Shown here: positions 1 through 11,345 of the stretch, in pieces
Layout: the number at the start of each line of letters is the position of its first letter
Numbering within the stretch: the first letter of the stretch is position 1
NCBI GenBank assembly: GCA_021129915.1
Contig: JAJOKI010000021.1
Span: forward strand, 1 to 18,489
Length of the DNA: 18,489 bases
Direction: 5' to 3'
From: Methanocellales archaeon
GTDB lineage: Archaea; Halobacteriota; UBA148; JAJOKI01
Translations under genes and position numbers: made by a program
Notes under the pieces: generated by a model
The model's input: the letters and a program-made list of their open reading frames with translations, nothing else
Database searches by the model: none
Told to the model about the DNA's origin: nothing

Positions 1-2
1 GG

Positions 3-33
3 GAATAAAACTCCTATGGAATACCATAAGGAG
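3..33 (-). terminator. Hairpin plus T-run, probable rtcB terminator
   Basis: Read on the minus strand, CTCCTTATGG (33-24) pairs with CCATAGGAG (19-11) across a TATT loop with one bulged base, and TTTTATT follows at once. This resembles an intrinsic terminator. It lies about 80 nt past the rtcB stop, with no gene between. Archaeal termination often needs only a T-run, so the role is inferred. Confidence 0.45.
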
Positions 34-60
34 GTGCTTAACTGAACACTACCGTGCTAA

Positions 61-76
61 CACTTACATATAAGTG
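61..76. repeat. Short perfect inverted repeat downstream of rtcB
   Basis: CACTTA and TAAGTG form a perfect 6-bp inverted repeat around a CATA loop, 37 nt past the rtcB stop codon. It could be an mRNA 3'-end hairpin. No T-run follows on either strand, so it is not a convincing terminator by itself. Confidence 0.35.
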
Positions 77-112
77 CTACAGATAAATAATTAAATGAGT
101 TCTCAGATAAAT

Positions 113-1564
113 TCACCCCTTCACCACACCCATCGGCACGAGTTTTGCCACCGTCTTACTTATGCCAGCGACCTCGCAAACCCTGACAACCTCATGAATG
201 TCCTTATACACGCCAGGCGCCTCTTCCGCCAGCGCCTTCCAAGATGCAGATCGTACGAATATGTCCCTGCTCGCTAGGTTTGCCTTTACACGCTCGCCCC
301 TGAATTGTCTCAGCGCACCATGCCTTGACATGAGGCGCCCTGCACCATGGCACACGCTGGAAAACGTCTCTTTCTCGGCCTTTTTTGTTCCTACCAGGAC
401 ATAGCTCGCTGATCCCATATCTCCTGGAACGAGTACTGGCTGGCCAACATCGCGATAATCTTTGGGTATATCATCTGCTCCAGGGCCAAGACATCGAGTT
501 CCGCCCTTGCGATGCACGAAAACTTTCGTCTTCTTCCCATCTATCACGTGTTCCTCTAATTTGCCGATGTTGTGCGCGACATCGTAGACCACATCAAGAC
601 CGAGTTCGTCATGCGACATGTCCAGAATCCTGGCGACGCCTTCTCTCACCCAGTGGGTTATCATCTGCCTGTTGCACCATGCAAAATTGGCGGCGCAGGA
701 CATAGCGGCAAAATAATCCTCACATTCCTTCGTTCCAGCAGGAGCGTAAACCAACTCGCGGTCAGGCAATTTCGCAATCTCATCCCTGAATTTGGCATTC
801 AGAATTTGCAGATAATCCGTGCAGACCTGATGCCCAAACCCTCTGGAGCCGGTGTGAATCATGATACAGACCTGTCCTTCGTGTGTTATGCCAAATGTTT
901 TTGCAGCCTCCGGCAAATGGATTTTTTCCACTTTCTGAATTTCTAAAAAGTGATTTCCTGCGCCCAGCGACCCCAGTTGAGGGGCACACCTCTGTATAGC
1001 CTTTGGTGACGCCTTTTCTGAGCTGGCAGAGTTCATGCAGCCAGTTTCCTCTAAATATTTCAAATCTCTTTTTATTCCATAGCCGCGTTCAACTGCCCAC
1101 TGTGCTCCCATTTCTAACACCTCGCAGAGTTCTTGTGTCGACAATCTGATTTTTCCTCCTTTGCCGACACCGGAGGGGACGTTTTGAAATATCTCCGTCA
1201 CCAGGTTCTTCAAGTGTGGTCTTATATCATCTGCTTCCAGATTTGAGCTCAGCAGCCTGACTCCACAGTTGATATCAAAGCCGATCCCTCCTGGAGAAAG
1301 TCCGCCGGTTTCGAAATCCAGGGCTGCGACTCCTCCGATGGGAAATCCATAACCAAAATGCATATCTGGCAATGCGATGGAATGTTTGTGGATTCCTGGA
1401 AGGCAGGCGACATTTGCGATCTGCTTTATTGCGCCCCCTTCAACCAGATTTAGCAATTTATTTGATAAAAAGAGCCAGGCTGGTACGTTCATCCCTTCGA
1501 TGGCGTTCTGGGGCAGTTCCAACAGGCACTCGTCAATCTTCTTCAATTTGTTTTTAAAATCCAT
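113..1564 (-). CDS. rtcB: RtcB, tRNA-splicing RNA ligase (3'-phosphate/5'-hydroxyl)
   Basis: RtcB joins tRNA exon halves after intron excision. Using GTP and Mn2+, it guanylylates an active-site histidine and seals 2',3'-cyclic-phosphate and 5'-OH ends. The 483-residue product matches the intein-free archaeal length. The metal and catalytic residues of the family are all visible: D97 and C100 in GFDINCG, H205 in GAGNHF, H237 in IHTGSRG, H331 in DVAHNIG, and the guanylylated H406 in CHGAGR. These are offset by about two residues from the well-studied Pyrococcus enzyme. I chose ATG 1564 because GGTGAT precedes it. An upstream in-frame extension would run into the tRNA-Ser gene and is not family sequence. 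The gene starts 20 nt after the intron-containing tRNA-Ser on the same strand, so the two may be co-transcribed. No intein is present, unlike some archaeal rtcB genes. Confidence 0.96.
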   Translation of the reverse strand: MDFKNKLKKIDECLLELPQNAIEGMNVPAWLFLSNKLLNLVEGGAIKQIANVACLPGIHKHSIALPDMHFGYGFPIGGVAALDFETGGLSPGGIGFDINCGVRLLSSNLEADDIRPHLKNLVTEIFQNVPSGVGKGGKIRLSTQELCEVLEMGAQWAVERGYGIKRDLKYLEETGCMNSASSEKASPKAIQRCAPQLGSLGAGNHFLEIQKVEKIHLPEAAKTFGITHEGQVCIMIHTGSRGFGHQVCTDYLQILNAKFRDEIAKLPDRELVYAPAGTKECEDYFAAMSCAANFAWCNRQMITHWVREGVARILDMSHDELGLDVVYDVAHNIGKLEEHVIDGKKTKVFVHRKGGTRCLGPGADDIPKDYRDVGQPVLVPGDMGSASYVLVGTKKAEKETFSSVCHGAGRLMSRHGALRQFRGERVKANLASRDIFVRSASWKALAEEAPGVYKDIHEVVRVCEVAGISKTVAKLVPMGVVKG

Positions 1565-1584
1565 ACCATCACCTGGAATGTCGA

Positions 1585-1685
1585 CGCCGAGGGTGAGATT
1601 TGAACTCACGTGGCGCGTAAGCACCACCGGTTTGCTTTAACTTTTTGTTCAAGACCGGCGCCTTAGGCCGCTTGGCTACCTCGGC
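1585..1685 (-). tRNA. tRNA-Ser(UGA) with a short intron
   Basis: The minus strand folds into a tRNA. The acceptor is GCCGAGG/CCTCGGC, the T-arm is GTGAG-TTCAAAT-CTCAC, and there is a long variable arm (TGGTGC/GCGCCA, one wobble pair). The discriminator base is G73, as expected for serine rather than leucine. The anticodon stem CCGGT/ACCGG encloses 22 nt. Removing 15 nt at the canonical 37/38 site leaves the loop CTTGAAA with anticodon UGA. The gene lies 20 nt upstream of rtcB on the same strand and diverges from tRNA-Arg. CCA is not encoded. Confidence 0.9.
1633..1647 (-). other. 15-nt archaeal-type intron of tRNA-Ser
   Basis: These bases are surplus to a 7-nt anticodon loop, and their removal gives CTTGAAA. 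The intron could be shifted by one base with the same product, because A flanks both junctions. CTT at 32-34 can pair with AAG near the intron 3' end, leaving about three unpaired bases on each side as in a relaxed bulge-helix-bulge. Excision would need the archaeal splicing endonuclease (EndA), then RtcB. Confidence 0.75.
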
Positions 1686-1702
1686 AAAGGGTTGCACCCT
1701 TT
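1686..1702. repeat. Perfect hairpin directly 5' of tRNA-Ser
   Basis: AAAGGGT and ACCCTTT form a 7-bp perfect inverted repeat with a 3-nt loop. It abuts the first base of the tRNA-Ser acceptor stem. If transcribed it would be a leader hairpin. Its role is unknown. Confidence 0.5.
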
Positions 1703-1710
1703 TCGATGTA

Positions 1711-1731
1711 GAAATATGCTCGGCGCATATT
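1711..1731. promoter_or_regulatory. Palindromic AT-rich element between divergent tRNA genes, possible box A
   Basis: AATATGC (1713-1719) and GCATATT (1725-1731) are perfect inverted repeats around a 5-nt spacer. On the minus strand the near arm reads GCATATTTC, centred about 29 nt before tRNA-Ser, which suits an archaeal TATA (box A). The far arm is about 65 nt from tRNA-Arg, too far for its promoter. Promoter assignment is inferred from spacing only. Confidence 0.35.
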
Positions 1732-1793
1732 AAACATTATCCTAAGAAATCATCGATATGCTCATATCATTGGAGAGGTAATAAACATGTCAG

Positions 1794-1867
1794 GGGCTTG
1801 TAGTATAGTCCGGATAGTACGGGGGCCTCCGGAGCCTCTAACCCGGGTTCAAATCCCGGCGGGCCCG
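1794..1867 (+). tRNA. tRNA-Arg(CCG)
   Basis: This 74-nt gene is the only confident plus-strand gene. The acceptor GGGCTTG/CGGGCCC has two G-U pairs, the T-arm is CCGGG-TTCAAAT-CCCGG, and the anticodon stem is GGGGC/GCCTC. The loop CTCCGGA gives anticodon CCG, which reads CGG arginine codons. No intron is present and CCA is not encoded. Its 3' end abuts the truncated gamma-carbonic-anhydrase relic on the other strand. tRNA 3' ends are common integration sites, so the junction may record a past insertion or deletion. Confidence 0.93.
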
Positions 1868-1872
1868 TTTTG

Positions 1873-2017
1873 CTAGTTCGCAATATACGACACATAATCG
1901 CCGATGGTTATGTGATTCTCATCGCCCCTGATGACGGCGTTGTACCATGCGCTGGAGCACTCACCCAATTACTTTGGCGCCATCTGCGATAAATGCGGTC
2001 CCGTGAATCCTCGGCAT
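1873..2017 (-). pseudogene. 5' relic of a gamma-carbonic-anhydrase-like (hexapeptide repeat) gene
   Basis: The minus-strand translation begins [18 protein letters not shown] and stops at a TGA. One frame over it continues SSAWYNAVIRGDENHITIG and ends at a TAG at 1873-1875. These two blocks match the start of gamma-class carbonic-anhydrase-like left-handed beta-helix proteins, which usually read PKIH-TAFIA-GA-VIGDV followed by SSVWYNAVIRGD. About five codons between them are missing and the frame is shifted. The rest of the protein, normally about 170 residues, is absent. The ATG overlaps the rps10 stop as TGATG and is preceded by GAGG, so the intact gene was probably translationally coupled to rps10. 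The remaining sequence cannot make the trimeric enzyme, whose metal-binding histidines lie further on. The family assignment rests on motif recognition. Confidence 0.8.
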
Positions 2018-2328
2018 CACTCCTCTAATACAATCTCGATGTTAATGTTTTTTGGTACCTGAATTCGCATCAATTGTCGCAATGCCCTTTCATCTGCGTC
2101 TATATCTATCAGGCGCTTGTGCACCCTCATTTCCCAATGATCCCATGTTGCAGTACCCTCTCCATCAGGACTCTTTCTACACGGCACCACTAATTTTTTT
2201 GTCGGAAGCGGAATTGGACCTGAAATGTTCACGCCGGTTCGTTCGGCGATATTCTTGAGTTGATCACAAAGCACATCTAATTCGGCTGGACTTGTCCCTG
2301 ATAATCGTATCCTTGCTCTCTGTGGCAT
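2017..2328 (-). CDS. rps10: 30S ribosomal protein S10 (uS10)
   Basis: The 103-residue product is a typical archaeal S10. It begins [18 protein letters not shown], carries the GPIPLPTKK segment that in the family packs into the small-subunit head, and ends in the beta-strand region [16 protein letters not shown] chose ATG 2328 because AGGAG lies 7 nt upstream. The open frame extends further up into tuf, but that extension is not S10 sequence. It is the last intact gene of the cluster, separated from tuf by 70 nt containing a long pyrimidine tract. Its TGA overlaps the start of the carbonic-anhydrase relic. In many archaea rps10 directly follows the EF-1A gene, as here. Confidence 0.96.
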   Translation of the reverse strand: MPQRARIRLSGTSPAELDVLCDQLKNIAERTGVNISGPIPLPTKKLVVPCRKSPDGEGTATWDHWEMRVHKRLIDIDADERALRQLMRIQVPKNINIEIVLEE

Positions 2329-2364
2329 TTTACTTCTCCTAACATTATATATTTTCTGTTTTAT

Positions 2365-2398
2365 AAAAAGAAAGAAGGGGGGAAGGGAGGAAAAAGAA
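2365..2398 (-). terminator. 34-nt polypyrimidine tract after tuf, possible terminator
   Basis: The transcribed strand sense is 34 consecutive pyrimidines beginning immediately after the tuf stop codon. It contains T5, C6 and T5 runs. Archaeal RNA polymerase terminates at U-rich tracts, so part of the tuf transcripts may end here. It could also be a simple mRNA spacer. No hairpin accompanies it. Confidence 0.4.
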
Positions 2399-3664
2399 CT
2401 ATCGCGCTTTGATGTCGATGCACATGCCAGCTGCGATAGTCGTTCCCATGTCCCGTATTGCAAACCGTCCTAATTGCGGGATCTCCTTAACCTTTTCTAT
2501 AACCAGTGGGCGCGTTGGTTTGATCTGCACGATGGCAGCGTCTCCTGTCTTCAGGAAGTCTGGGTTCTCTTCTTTGACCTGCCCGGTCCTGGGGTCAAGC
2601 TTCTTCTTGAGTTCAATGATTGTGCAGGCTACTTGTGCGGTGTGGCAGTGGAACACTGGCGTATAACCGACGGTTATTGCACTTGGGTGTTGAAGTATCA
2701 CTATTTGCGCCGTAAACTCGTTTGCCACTGTCGGAGGTTTATCCGGGTGTCCGCAGACGTCACCGCGTCTGATACTATTCTTATCGATGCCCCTCATATT
2801 GAATCCGATGTTGTCTCCAGGAAATGCTTCTGGAATCTCCTCATGATGCATTTCGATCGATTTGACCTCTCCACTGGCGTTTGCAGGCTGGAAAATCACC
2901 TTATCTCCCTTCTTCATCTTGCCAGTATCAACACGTCCTACTGGCACAGTGCCGATACCGGAGATGGTGTACACATCTTGGATAGGCACACGTAATGGGA
3001 GCTTGGTTGGTTTCTCTGGCATTTTCAACGTGTCGAGTGCCCCTAATATCGTGTGTTCTTTATACCATGGCGTATTTTCACTCTTTTTGGAGATATTGTC
3101 TCCTTTCAGTGCAGAGGTTGGCACAACTATGATATCTTCGGGCTTGTACCCGACCATTCTAAGCAGTTTTGAAACGTCATCTTTCACCTGCTTATATACG
3201 TTTTCGTCATAATTGGCGCCATCCATCTTGTTTATTGATATGATCAATTGGTCGATCCCGAGCGTTCGCGCCAAGAATACATGTTCTTTGGTCTGAGCCT
3301 GGACTCCATCAGGGCCACTGACTACCAGAAGTGCTGCATCGGCTTGTGACGCACCGGTGATCATATTCTTGACAAAATCTTTGTGACCGGGACAATCCAC
3401 GATGGTGAAATAATATTTAGATGTGTCAAATCGTTTGTGAGCGATATCAATAGTGATGCCTCTCTCTCGCTCTTCTTTTAATGAGTCCATGACCCATGCG
3501 AATTCGAACGTTCCCTTTCCTTTTGATTCTGCTTCTTTTTTATACCGTTCAATTACATGCGCCGGTACAGCGCCCGTCTCGAACAACAATCGACCGACTA
3601 GGGTTGACTTCCCATGATCAACGTGTCCGATGATCGCTAAATTTAGGTGTGGTTTATCTACCAT
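2399..3664 (-). CDS. tuf: Translation elongation factor 1-alpha (aEF1A)
   Basis: EF-1A delivers aminoacyl-tRNA to the ribosomal A site as a GTP complex. The 421-residue product has the G1 motif GHVDHGKST (13-21), G2 RGITID (about 69-74), the G3 segment DCPGHKDF (90-97) and G4 NKMD (145-148). The two beta-barrel domains follow, ending [13 protein letters not shown]. The EEF1A-type N-terminus and the length distinguish it from selenocysteine-specific or IF2-gamma relatives. ATG 3664 has GGAGTGAT about 8 nt upstream. A 107-nt gap with TATA-like sequences separates it from fusA, so it probably has its own promoter for the high expression usual for this protein, possibly alongside read-through from fusA. 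Confidence 0.97.
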   Translation of the reverse strand: MVDKPHLNLAIIGHVDHGKSTLVGRLLFETGAVPAHVIERYKKEAESKGKGTFEFAWVMDSLKEERERGITIDIAHKRFDTSKYYFTIVDCPGHKDFVKNMITGASQADAALLVVSGPDGVQAQTKEHVFLARTLGIDQLIISINKMDGANYDENVYKQVKDDVSKLLRMVGYKPEDIIVVPTSALKGDNISKKSENTPWYKEHTILGALDTLKMPEKPTKLPLRVPIQDVYTISGIGTVPVGRVDTGKMKKGDKVIFQPANASGEVKSIEMHHEEIPEAFPGDNIGFNMRGIDKNSIRRGDVCGHPDKPPTVANEFTAQIVILQHPSAITVGYTPVFHCHTAQVACTIIELKKKLDPRTGQVKEENPDFLKTGDAAIVQIKPTRPLVIEKVKEIPQLGRFAIRDMGTTIAAGMCIDIKAR

Positions 3665-3740
3665 CTTCTTATCACTCCTTTTTGTATCTTAAATACGGTA
3701 CTATCACTTGATTTGTGCTATTATATATGTCTTTCTTTGA

Positions 3741-3750
3741 CTTATATAAT
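3741..3750 (-). promoter_or_regulatory. Probable box A (TATA) of the tuf promoter
   Basis: On the minus strand CCGAATTATATAAG lies in the fusA-tuf gap, with a purine-rich BRE-like CGAA before the TATA core. A start about 25 nt downstream would give a leader of roughly 50-60 nt containing the tuf ribosome binding site. A second AT-rich box, ACATATATAA, at 3721-3730 is an alternative. Confidence 0.5.
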
Positions 3751-3771
3751 TCGGGTGATTAAACTCTTCTG

Positions 3772-5937
3772 TTATTCGCGTGGTTTTAGACCTTTTCTCT
3801 GACGTATTTGACGAACTATCTCCTCTTGTATGCTTTGTGGAAGAATCTGGAAACCCGCATGTTCCGTGTTCCACAATGCCCTTCCTTCGGTTGCAGATCG
3901 AAGCTCTCCCGCAAATCCAAATAATTCTGCTACTGGCGCCTTGCCGGCAATCACGGTTGTGTCCCCTTCCTGGTGCATATCGAGAATCTGCCCTCTTCGT
4001 CCCTGAATTTCTCTGGTGGCGCTGCCCATCATATCTGATGGGACATGTATGTACACATCTTGGATCGGCTCAAGGATCGATGGATCCGCCATCCTGATTG
4101 CTTCATGAATAGCCTGCCTGGTAGCTGGAATAACCTGTGCAGGTCCTCGGTGTATTGCATCCTCGTGGAGTTTCACATCTACTAATTTGACCTTTATCCC
4201 TTGGCACGGTTCCCTTGCAAGCGGTCCATTCGTCATAGCTTCTTCAAATCCCTCTATGATAAGTTCCATGGTCTCTCGCAGATATTGAATTCCTTTCGTC
4301 ATATCGATGAGCATGTTAGATCCATGGATTGCAACGATATTCTTGGCCTGGTCCTTGTGCATTCCTGCATCCATCAACAATTTACGCCGTTCAAGCTCCT
4401 CCATTCTCATGGAAACTTCGCCGGTTTTTATCGAATTGATGATATCTTCCTCAAGTGGTTCGACCTCGAGGTAGAATCTATTATGCCTGTTGGGAGATAC
4501 GCCCTCTACAGGGCCGGCAAGATTTTGTACCGTCTCTCTATAAACCACGATCGGCGGAGTTTGTTGTATTGGTATGTTGTAATCTCGCTCAATTTTATGG
4601 GCGATAATTTCCAGATGCAGTTCACCCATTCCAGCTATGAGATGCTCTCCAGTCTCTTCGTCAATCTCGACTTTTATGGTTGGGTCTTCTTTTGAAATTT
4701 GACGGAGCACTTCAATCAGTTTGGGTAGGTCTCTCATATGCTTCGCTTCGACGGCGACGGTGACTACTGGTTCACTCGCATGTTTGATGCTCTCAAAGGG
4801 GATAATTTCCCCAATCGACGTCACAGTAGATCCAACTATTACATCCTTCAAGCCGGTAACAGCAGCGATATTTCCTGCGGGAATACGCTCTATTTCCAGC
4901 CGCTCAGCCCCCATGAATATCCCAACCTGTAAAAGCCGGTTGGTGCGTGTTGTACCCGAGATGTGCAGCTCTTCCCCTCGTTTTAGCGTTCCGCTGAACA
5001 ACCGTCCAGTTGCGACCTCTCCTGCATGTGGATCTATAGAGATATCTGTGACCATTAATGCAACAGGGCCTTTTGGGTCGCACCCCTCCATCGCCACTCC
5101 TATCTCACTCGATTTATCGCCTTTCCAGATCGCTGCTATCCTGTATTTTTGCGCAACGAGCGGGCTGGGCAGGTGATGAATGACCATGTCTAAGACGACC
5201 TTATGAAGCGGACATTTCTCTGCGAGTTCCTTCATCTTATTTGATTGGCAATATTCATATATTTCATTAAAGCCTATATTGCTCTTTTTCGTATAGGGAA
5301 CGCTGATCGCCCAATTATACAGCGAAGAACCAAATGCGACCGTTCCATCTGTAGCGTCAACTCTCCATCCCTGACTGTATCGCTCTGGATTCATCCCTTT
5401 GATCAGTTTATTGACGAGGATTATGAGGTTGCCGAGTCGGATCTGCATCTCCTGTTTATCGACTTTGAGTTCGTTGATGAGTCGGTCCACTTTGTTTATG
5501 AATAAAATCGGTTTGACGTTCTCCTTGAGGGCTTGGCGCAACACCGTCTCGGTTTGGGGCATCGTTCCTTCAACCACATCTACGACCACAAGTGCGCCAT
5601 CCACTGCTCGCATCGCCCTGGTAACATCCCCGCCGAAGTCAACATGGCCTGGCGTGTCGATAAGATTGATGAGATATTCTTCTCCTCCTACTTCATGGAC
5701 CATCGAGACGTTTGCGGCATTGATTGTAATGCCTCTCGCCTGCTCTTCTTCATCGAAATCCATGAATAACTGTCTGCCGGCCAACTCCTTTGAGATCATT
5801 CCTGCGCCGGCTAGAAGGTTATCAGATAAGGTCGTCTTGCCATGGTCAATGTGGGCGACAATGCCGATATTCCTTATTTTTTCCGGCTTGTCCATCAGGG
5901 ATATGACCTGCTCAACCATCTTTTTTCTTCTAGTCAT
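3772..5937 (-). CDS. fusA: Translation elongation factor 2 (aEF2)
   Basis: EF-2 is the GTPase that drives ribosomal translocation. The 721-residue protein shows AHIDHGKTT (28-36), the RGITI switch (68-72), DTPGH (94-98) and NKVD (148-151), followed by domains II to V. The domain IV motif [12 protein letters not shown] contains the histidine (about residue 596) that the archaeal/eukaryotic family modifies to diphthamide. ATG 5937 is chosen over the in-frame GTG at 5946, because GGTGAG sits four bases upstream and [10 protein letters not shown] matches the usual archaeal N-terminus. It begins five bases after the rps7 stop, with the ribosome binding site overlapping that stop, so the genes are probably translationally coupled. 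Length and motifs are complete. Confidence 0.97.
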   Translation of the reverse strand: MTRRKKMVEQVISLMDKPEKIRNIGIVAHIDHGKTTLSDNLLAGAGMISKELAGRQLFMDFDEEEQARGITINAANVSMVHEVGGEEYLINLIDTPGHVDFGGDVTRAMRAVDGALVVVDVVEGTMPQTETVLRQALKENVKPILFINKVDRLINELKVDKQEMQIRLGNLIILVNKLIKGMNPERYSQGWRVDATDGTVAFGSSLYNWAISVPYTKKSNIGFNEIYEYCQSNKMKELAEKCPLHKVVLDMVIHHLPSPLVAQKYRIAAIWKGDKSSEIGVAMEGCDPKGPVALMVTDISIDPHAGEVATGRLFSGTLKRGEELHISGTTRTNRLLQVGIFMGAERLEIERIPAGNIAAVTGLKDVIVGSTVTSIGEIIPFESIKHASEPVVTVAVEAKHMRDLPKLIEVLRQISKEDPTIKVEIDEETGEHLIAGMGELHLEIIAHKIERDYNIPIQQTPPIVVYRETVQNLAGPVEGVSPNRHNRFYLEVEPLEEDIINSIKTGEVSMRMEELERRKLLMDAGMHKDQAKNIVAIHGSNMLIDMTKGIQYLRETMELIIEGFEEAMTNGPLAREPCQGIKVKLVDVKLHEDAIHRGPAQVIPATRQAIHEAIRMADPSILEPIQDVYIHVPSDMMGSATREIQGRRGQILDMHQEGDTTVIAGKAPVAELFGFAGELRSATEGRALWNTEHAGFQILPQSIQEEIVRQIRQRKGLKPRE

Positions 5938-5942
5938 ATATC

Positions 5943-6479
5943 TCACCGTGCGGCCTTTGCAACTCTTTCCTTCTCTTCTTTCTTGCTGATTGCATAGCTC
6001 TTTATGTCATGCTTTGCCACTGCTATAATCTCGGATGCAAGGCACTCCCCTATGCTTCTTTTGCTCTTAAATGCTGCCCTTTGGGCACCTCGAGTTATAA
6101 ACTTCAGTGCTTGATCAACTCTTCGCTGTGAGGAGGTATCTACGGCTTTCGGGACTGATATCCCACCATATCTTAACCTTATTGTTTCTTCCTTCGGTCC
6201 TGCGTTTTCCACTGCCTTTATAAGCAACTGAATTGGATTCTCTTTGGTCTTGCCATGGATTATGTCGAATGCATCCCTCACTATGTTATAGGCTTTATGT
6301 TTCTTCCCGGTGTTATGTTCCTTTTGCATCATCTTGACTATCAGTCGTTCTATTATCGATATCTCTGACTTACTTGATATTTTGCCACCAGTATGAACTG
6401 ATACTGCTTCGATATTCACATACTGTCGTATCCCTGGGTCGTCGATTTTAATATCTGAGACATCCCATTTTTCGAACAT
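5943..6479 (-). CDS. rps7: 30S ribosomal protein S7 (uS7)
   Basis: S7 binds the 3' major domain of 16S rRNA and organises the small-subunit head near the E site. The 178-residue product has the archaeal form, with an N-terminal extension ([20 protein letters not shown]) before the S7 helical core. The core includes [20 protein letters not shown] (one K-T difference aside, the conserved beta-hairpin region) and the C-terminal [20 protein letters not shown] helices. GAGGTGA lies four bases before ATG 6479 and overlaps the rps12 stop. The order S12-S7-EF-2-EF-1A is conserved in archaea and parallels the bacterial str operon. Confidence 0.96.
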   Translation of the reverse strand: MFEKWDVSDIKIDDPGIRQYVNIEAVSVHTGGKISSKSEISIIERLIVKMMQKEHNTGKKHKAYNIVRDAFDIIHGKTKENPIQLLIKAVENAGPKEETIRLRYGGISVPKAVDTSSQRRVDQALKFITRGAQRAAFKSKRSIGECLASEIIAVAKHDIKSYAISKKEEKERVAKAAR

Positions 6480-6482
6480 CTT

Positions 6483-6911
6483 TCACCTCATTGGTTTTTC
6501 TTTGCGCCCGCGCACCATTTCAGACAGGGATACAGTATTGACCTCTGTGACCTTCCATCTAACACCTGGAATGTCTCCCATGGCACCGCCCATCCGGCCG
6601 CCGATGCCCTCGACCGTAACTTCATCGTGCTCGTCGATGAAATTGATCGCACCATCGCCGGGACAAAAAGCAGTTATCTGTCGCCCATTTTTGATTAATT
6701 GAATCCTTACACATTTTCGAATGGCGGAGTTTGGCTGTTTAGCCTCCACGCCAACCTTTTCAAGCACTATGCCTCTCGCCTGGGGCGCCCCCTTTAACGG
6801 ATCTGCTTTTCTGTTTAGGTCAAGTGCCTGCCGTTTGTAATATATGTCGCTCCATCGATATTTTTTGCGTTCGTTTTTTTGTTTACGCGCCGCATACATT
6901 CCTTTGCCCAT
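6483..6911 (-). CDS. rps12: 30S ribosomal protein S12 (uS12)
   Basis: S12 sits at the decoding centre and affects accuracy. The product is 142 residues, the usual archaeal length. It begins [11 protein letters not shown] and contains [15 protein letters not shown], the conserved loop at the A site, and the later [20 protein letters not shown] segment. I chose ATG 6911 because GGGAGGA lies about six bases upstream. An earlier in-frame GTG at 6944 would add eleven residues not found in the family. The gene directly follows the decayed nusA, whose TGA lies 30 nt upstream, and is itself undamaged. Its own ribosome binding site explains how it survived the loss of its upstream neighbour. Confidence 0.96.
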   Translation of the reverse strand: MGKGMYAARKQKNERKKYRWSDIYYKRQALDLNRKADPLKGAPQARGIVLEKVGVEAKQPNSAIRKCVRIQLIKNGRQITAFCPGDGAINFIDEHDEVTVEGIGGRMGGAMGDIPGVRWKVTEVNTVSLSEMVRGRKEKPMR

Positions 6912-6940
6912 ATATATCCTCCCTTTTATAATGCGTCCAC

Positions 6941-7183
6941 TCACTGAATCACTATATTAACTATATCATGATGTCTTTTTGCCAATATTCTTGCCTTTTG
7001 TATATTCCTGCCATTTCATCCTATCACGATTCCTTTGTCATTGGGCAGTGTTTTTTTACCCTATTTATATTGCTCCCCTTTTTACCGATGGCAATCCCCA
7101 TCTCACCCTTTTTGATGACAAAAATCACCCGATTATTATCTTCATAATAGTGCGGTATAGCGCGTGAGTTTGACTTCGCTCAT
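6941..7183 (-). pseudogene. nusA: Decayed nusA (KH-domain transcription factor NusA, archaeal type)
   Basis: Archaeal NusA-like proteins have about 140 residues and two KH domains. They sit between rpl30e and rps12, as here. The minus strand starts ATG AGC GAA GTC overlapping the rpl30e stop (ATGA) and gives [13 protein letters not shown]. The frame then changes, and [20 protein letters not shown] plus [13 protein letters not shown] form the first KH domain, with its GKKG loop. A large deletion leads directly to NDKGIVIG, then an in-frame TGA where an arginine codon is expected. NGRNIQKARILAKRHHDI and a natural TGA follow, which is the end of the second KH domain. Only about 243 of the expected 430 nt remain. 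At least three deletions and one nonsense codon make a working protein very unlikely. Confidence 0.88.
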
Positions 7184-7470
7184 TTAAACACTCTCATGAT
7201 ATCCGACTCGCCAGGGTTTATTATTGCCAGGGTGGATATTATGTATGGCTTGCCACAGGCGAGCCCGAGGTCCACACCATTTCCAGCATAATTAAGGACT
7301 GGAACCTCGCTCTCTTCTATTTTCGTCCTAACTTCGCGTGGAGAGTTAGAGGCGAGAATTATCAACTGCACTTTTGAATCTTTAGCGGCGTCGATTGTCC
7401 TGTTTGCGCCTATGACGACCTCTCCGGTCTTTATAACACTTCGCAATGCTCTGTTGATATCGATTTTCAT
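7180..7470 (-). CDS. rpl30e: 50S ribosomal protein L30e (eL30)
   Basis: This 96-residue protein belongs to the L7Ae/L30e RNA-binding family. Visible segments are MKIDINRALRSVIKTGEVVIG at the start (helix 1), LIILASNSPREV (a conserved strand and loop that in the family contacts RNA) and CGKPYIISTLAIINPGESDI near the end. It follows rpoA'' after 10 nt, as in most archaea. The ribosome binding site is weak (AGAAGAG, very close to the ATG). Its stop codon overlaps the start of the nusA relic as ATGA, so the intact pair had been translationally coupled. L7Ae is a relative, but gene position and length favour L30e. Confidence 0.93.
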   Translation of the reverse strand: MKIDINRALRSVIKTGEVVIGANRTIDAAKDSKVQLIILASNSPREVRTKIEESEVPVLNYAGNGVDLGLACGKPYIISTLAIINPGESDIMRVFK

Positions 7471-7480
7471 CTCTTCTCTT

Positions 7481-11333
<3,853 letters not shown>

Positions 11334-11345
11334 TTTTCACCTCTT

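Noticed and set aside
113..1564. Intein in rtcB
   Set aside because: Some archaeal rtcB genes carry inteins, but the family motifs here run at the normal spacing and the length is that of the mature protein.
2343..2354. AT-rich AAAATATATAATG just before rps10 as a TATA box
   Set aside because: It is only about 8 nt before the ribosome binding site. A start 25 nt downstream would fall inside or past the start codon and lose that site.
4201..5989. Long plus-strand frames opposite fusA (164, 151 and 196 codons)
   Set aside because: They are antisense shadows of a strongly conserved gene and have no family similarity or ribosome binding sites.
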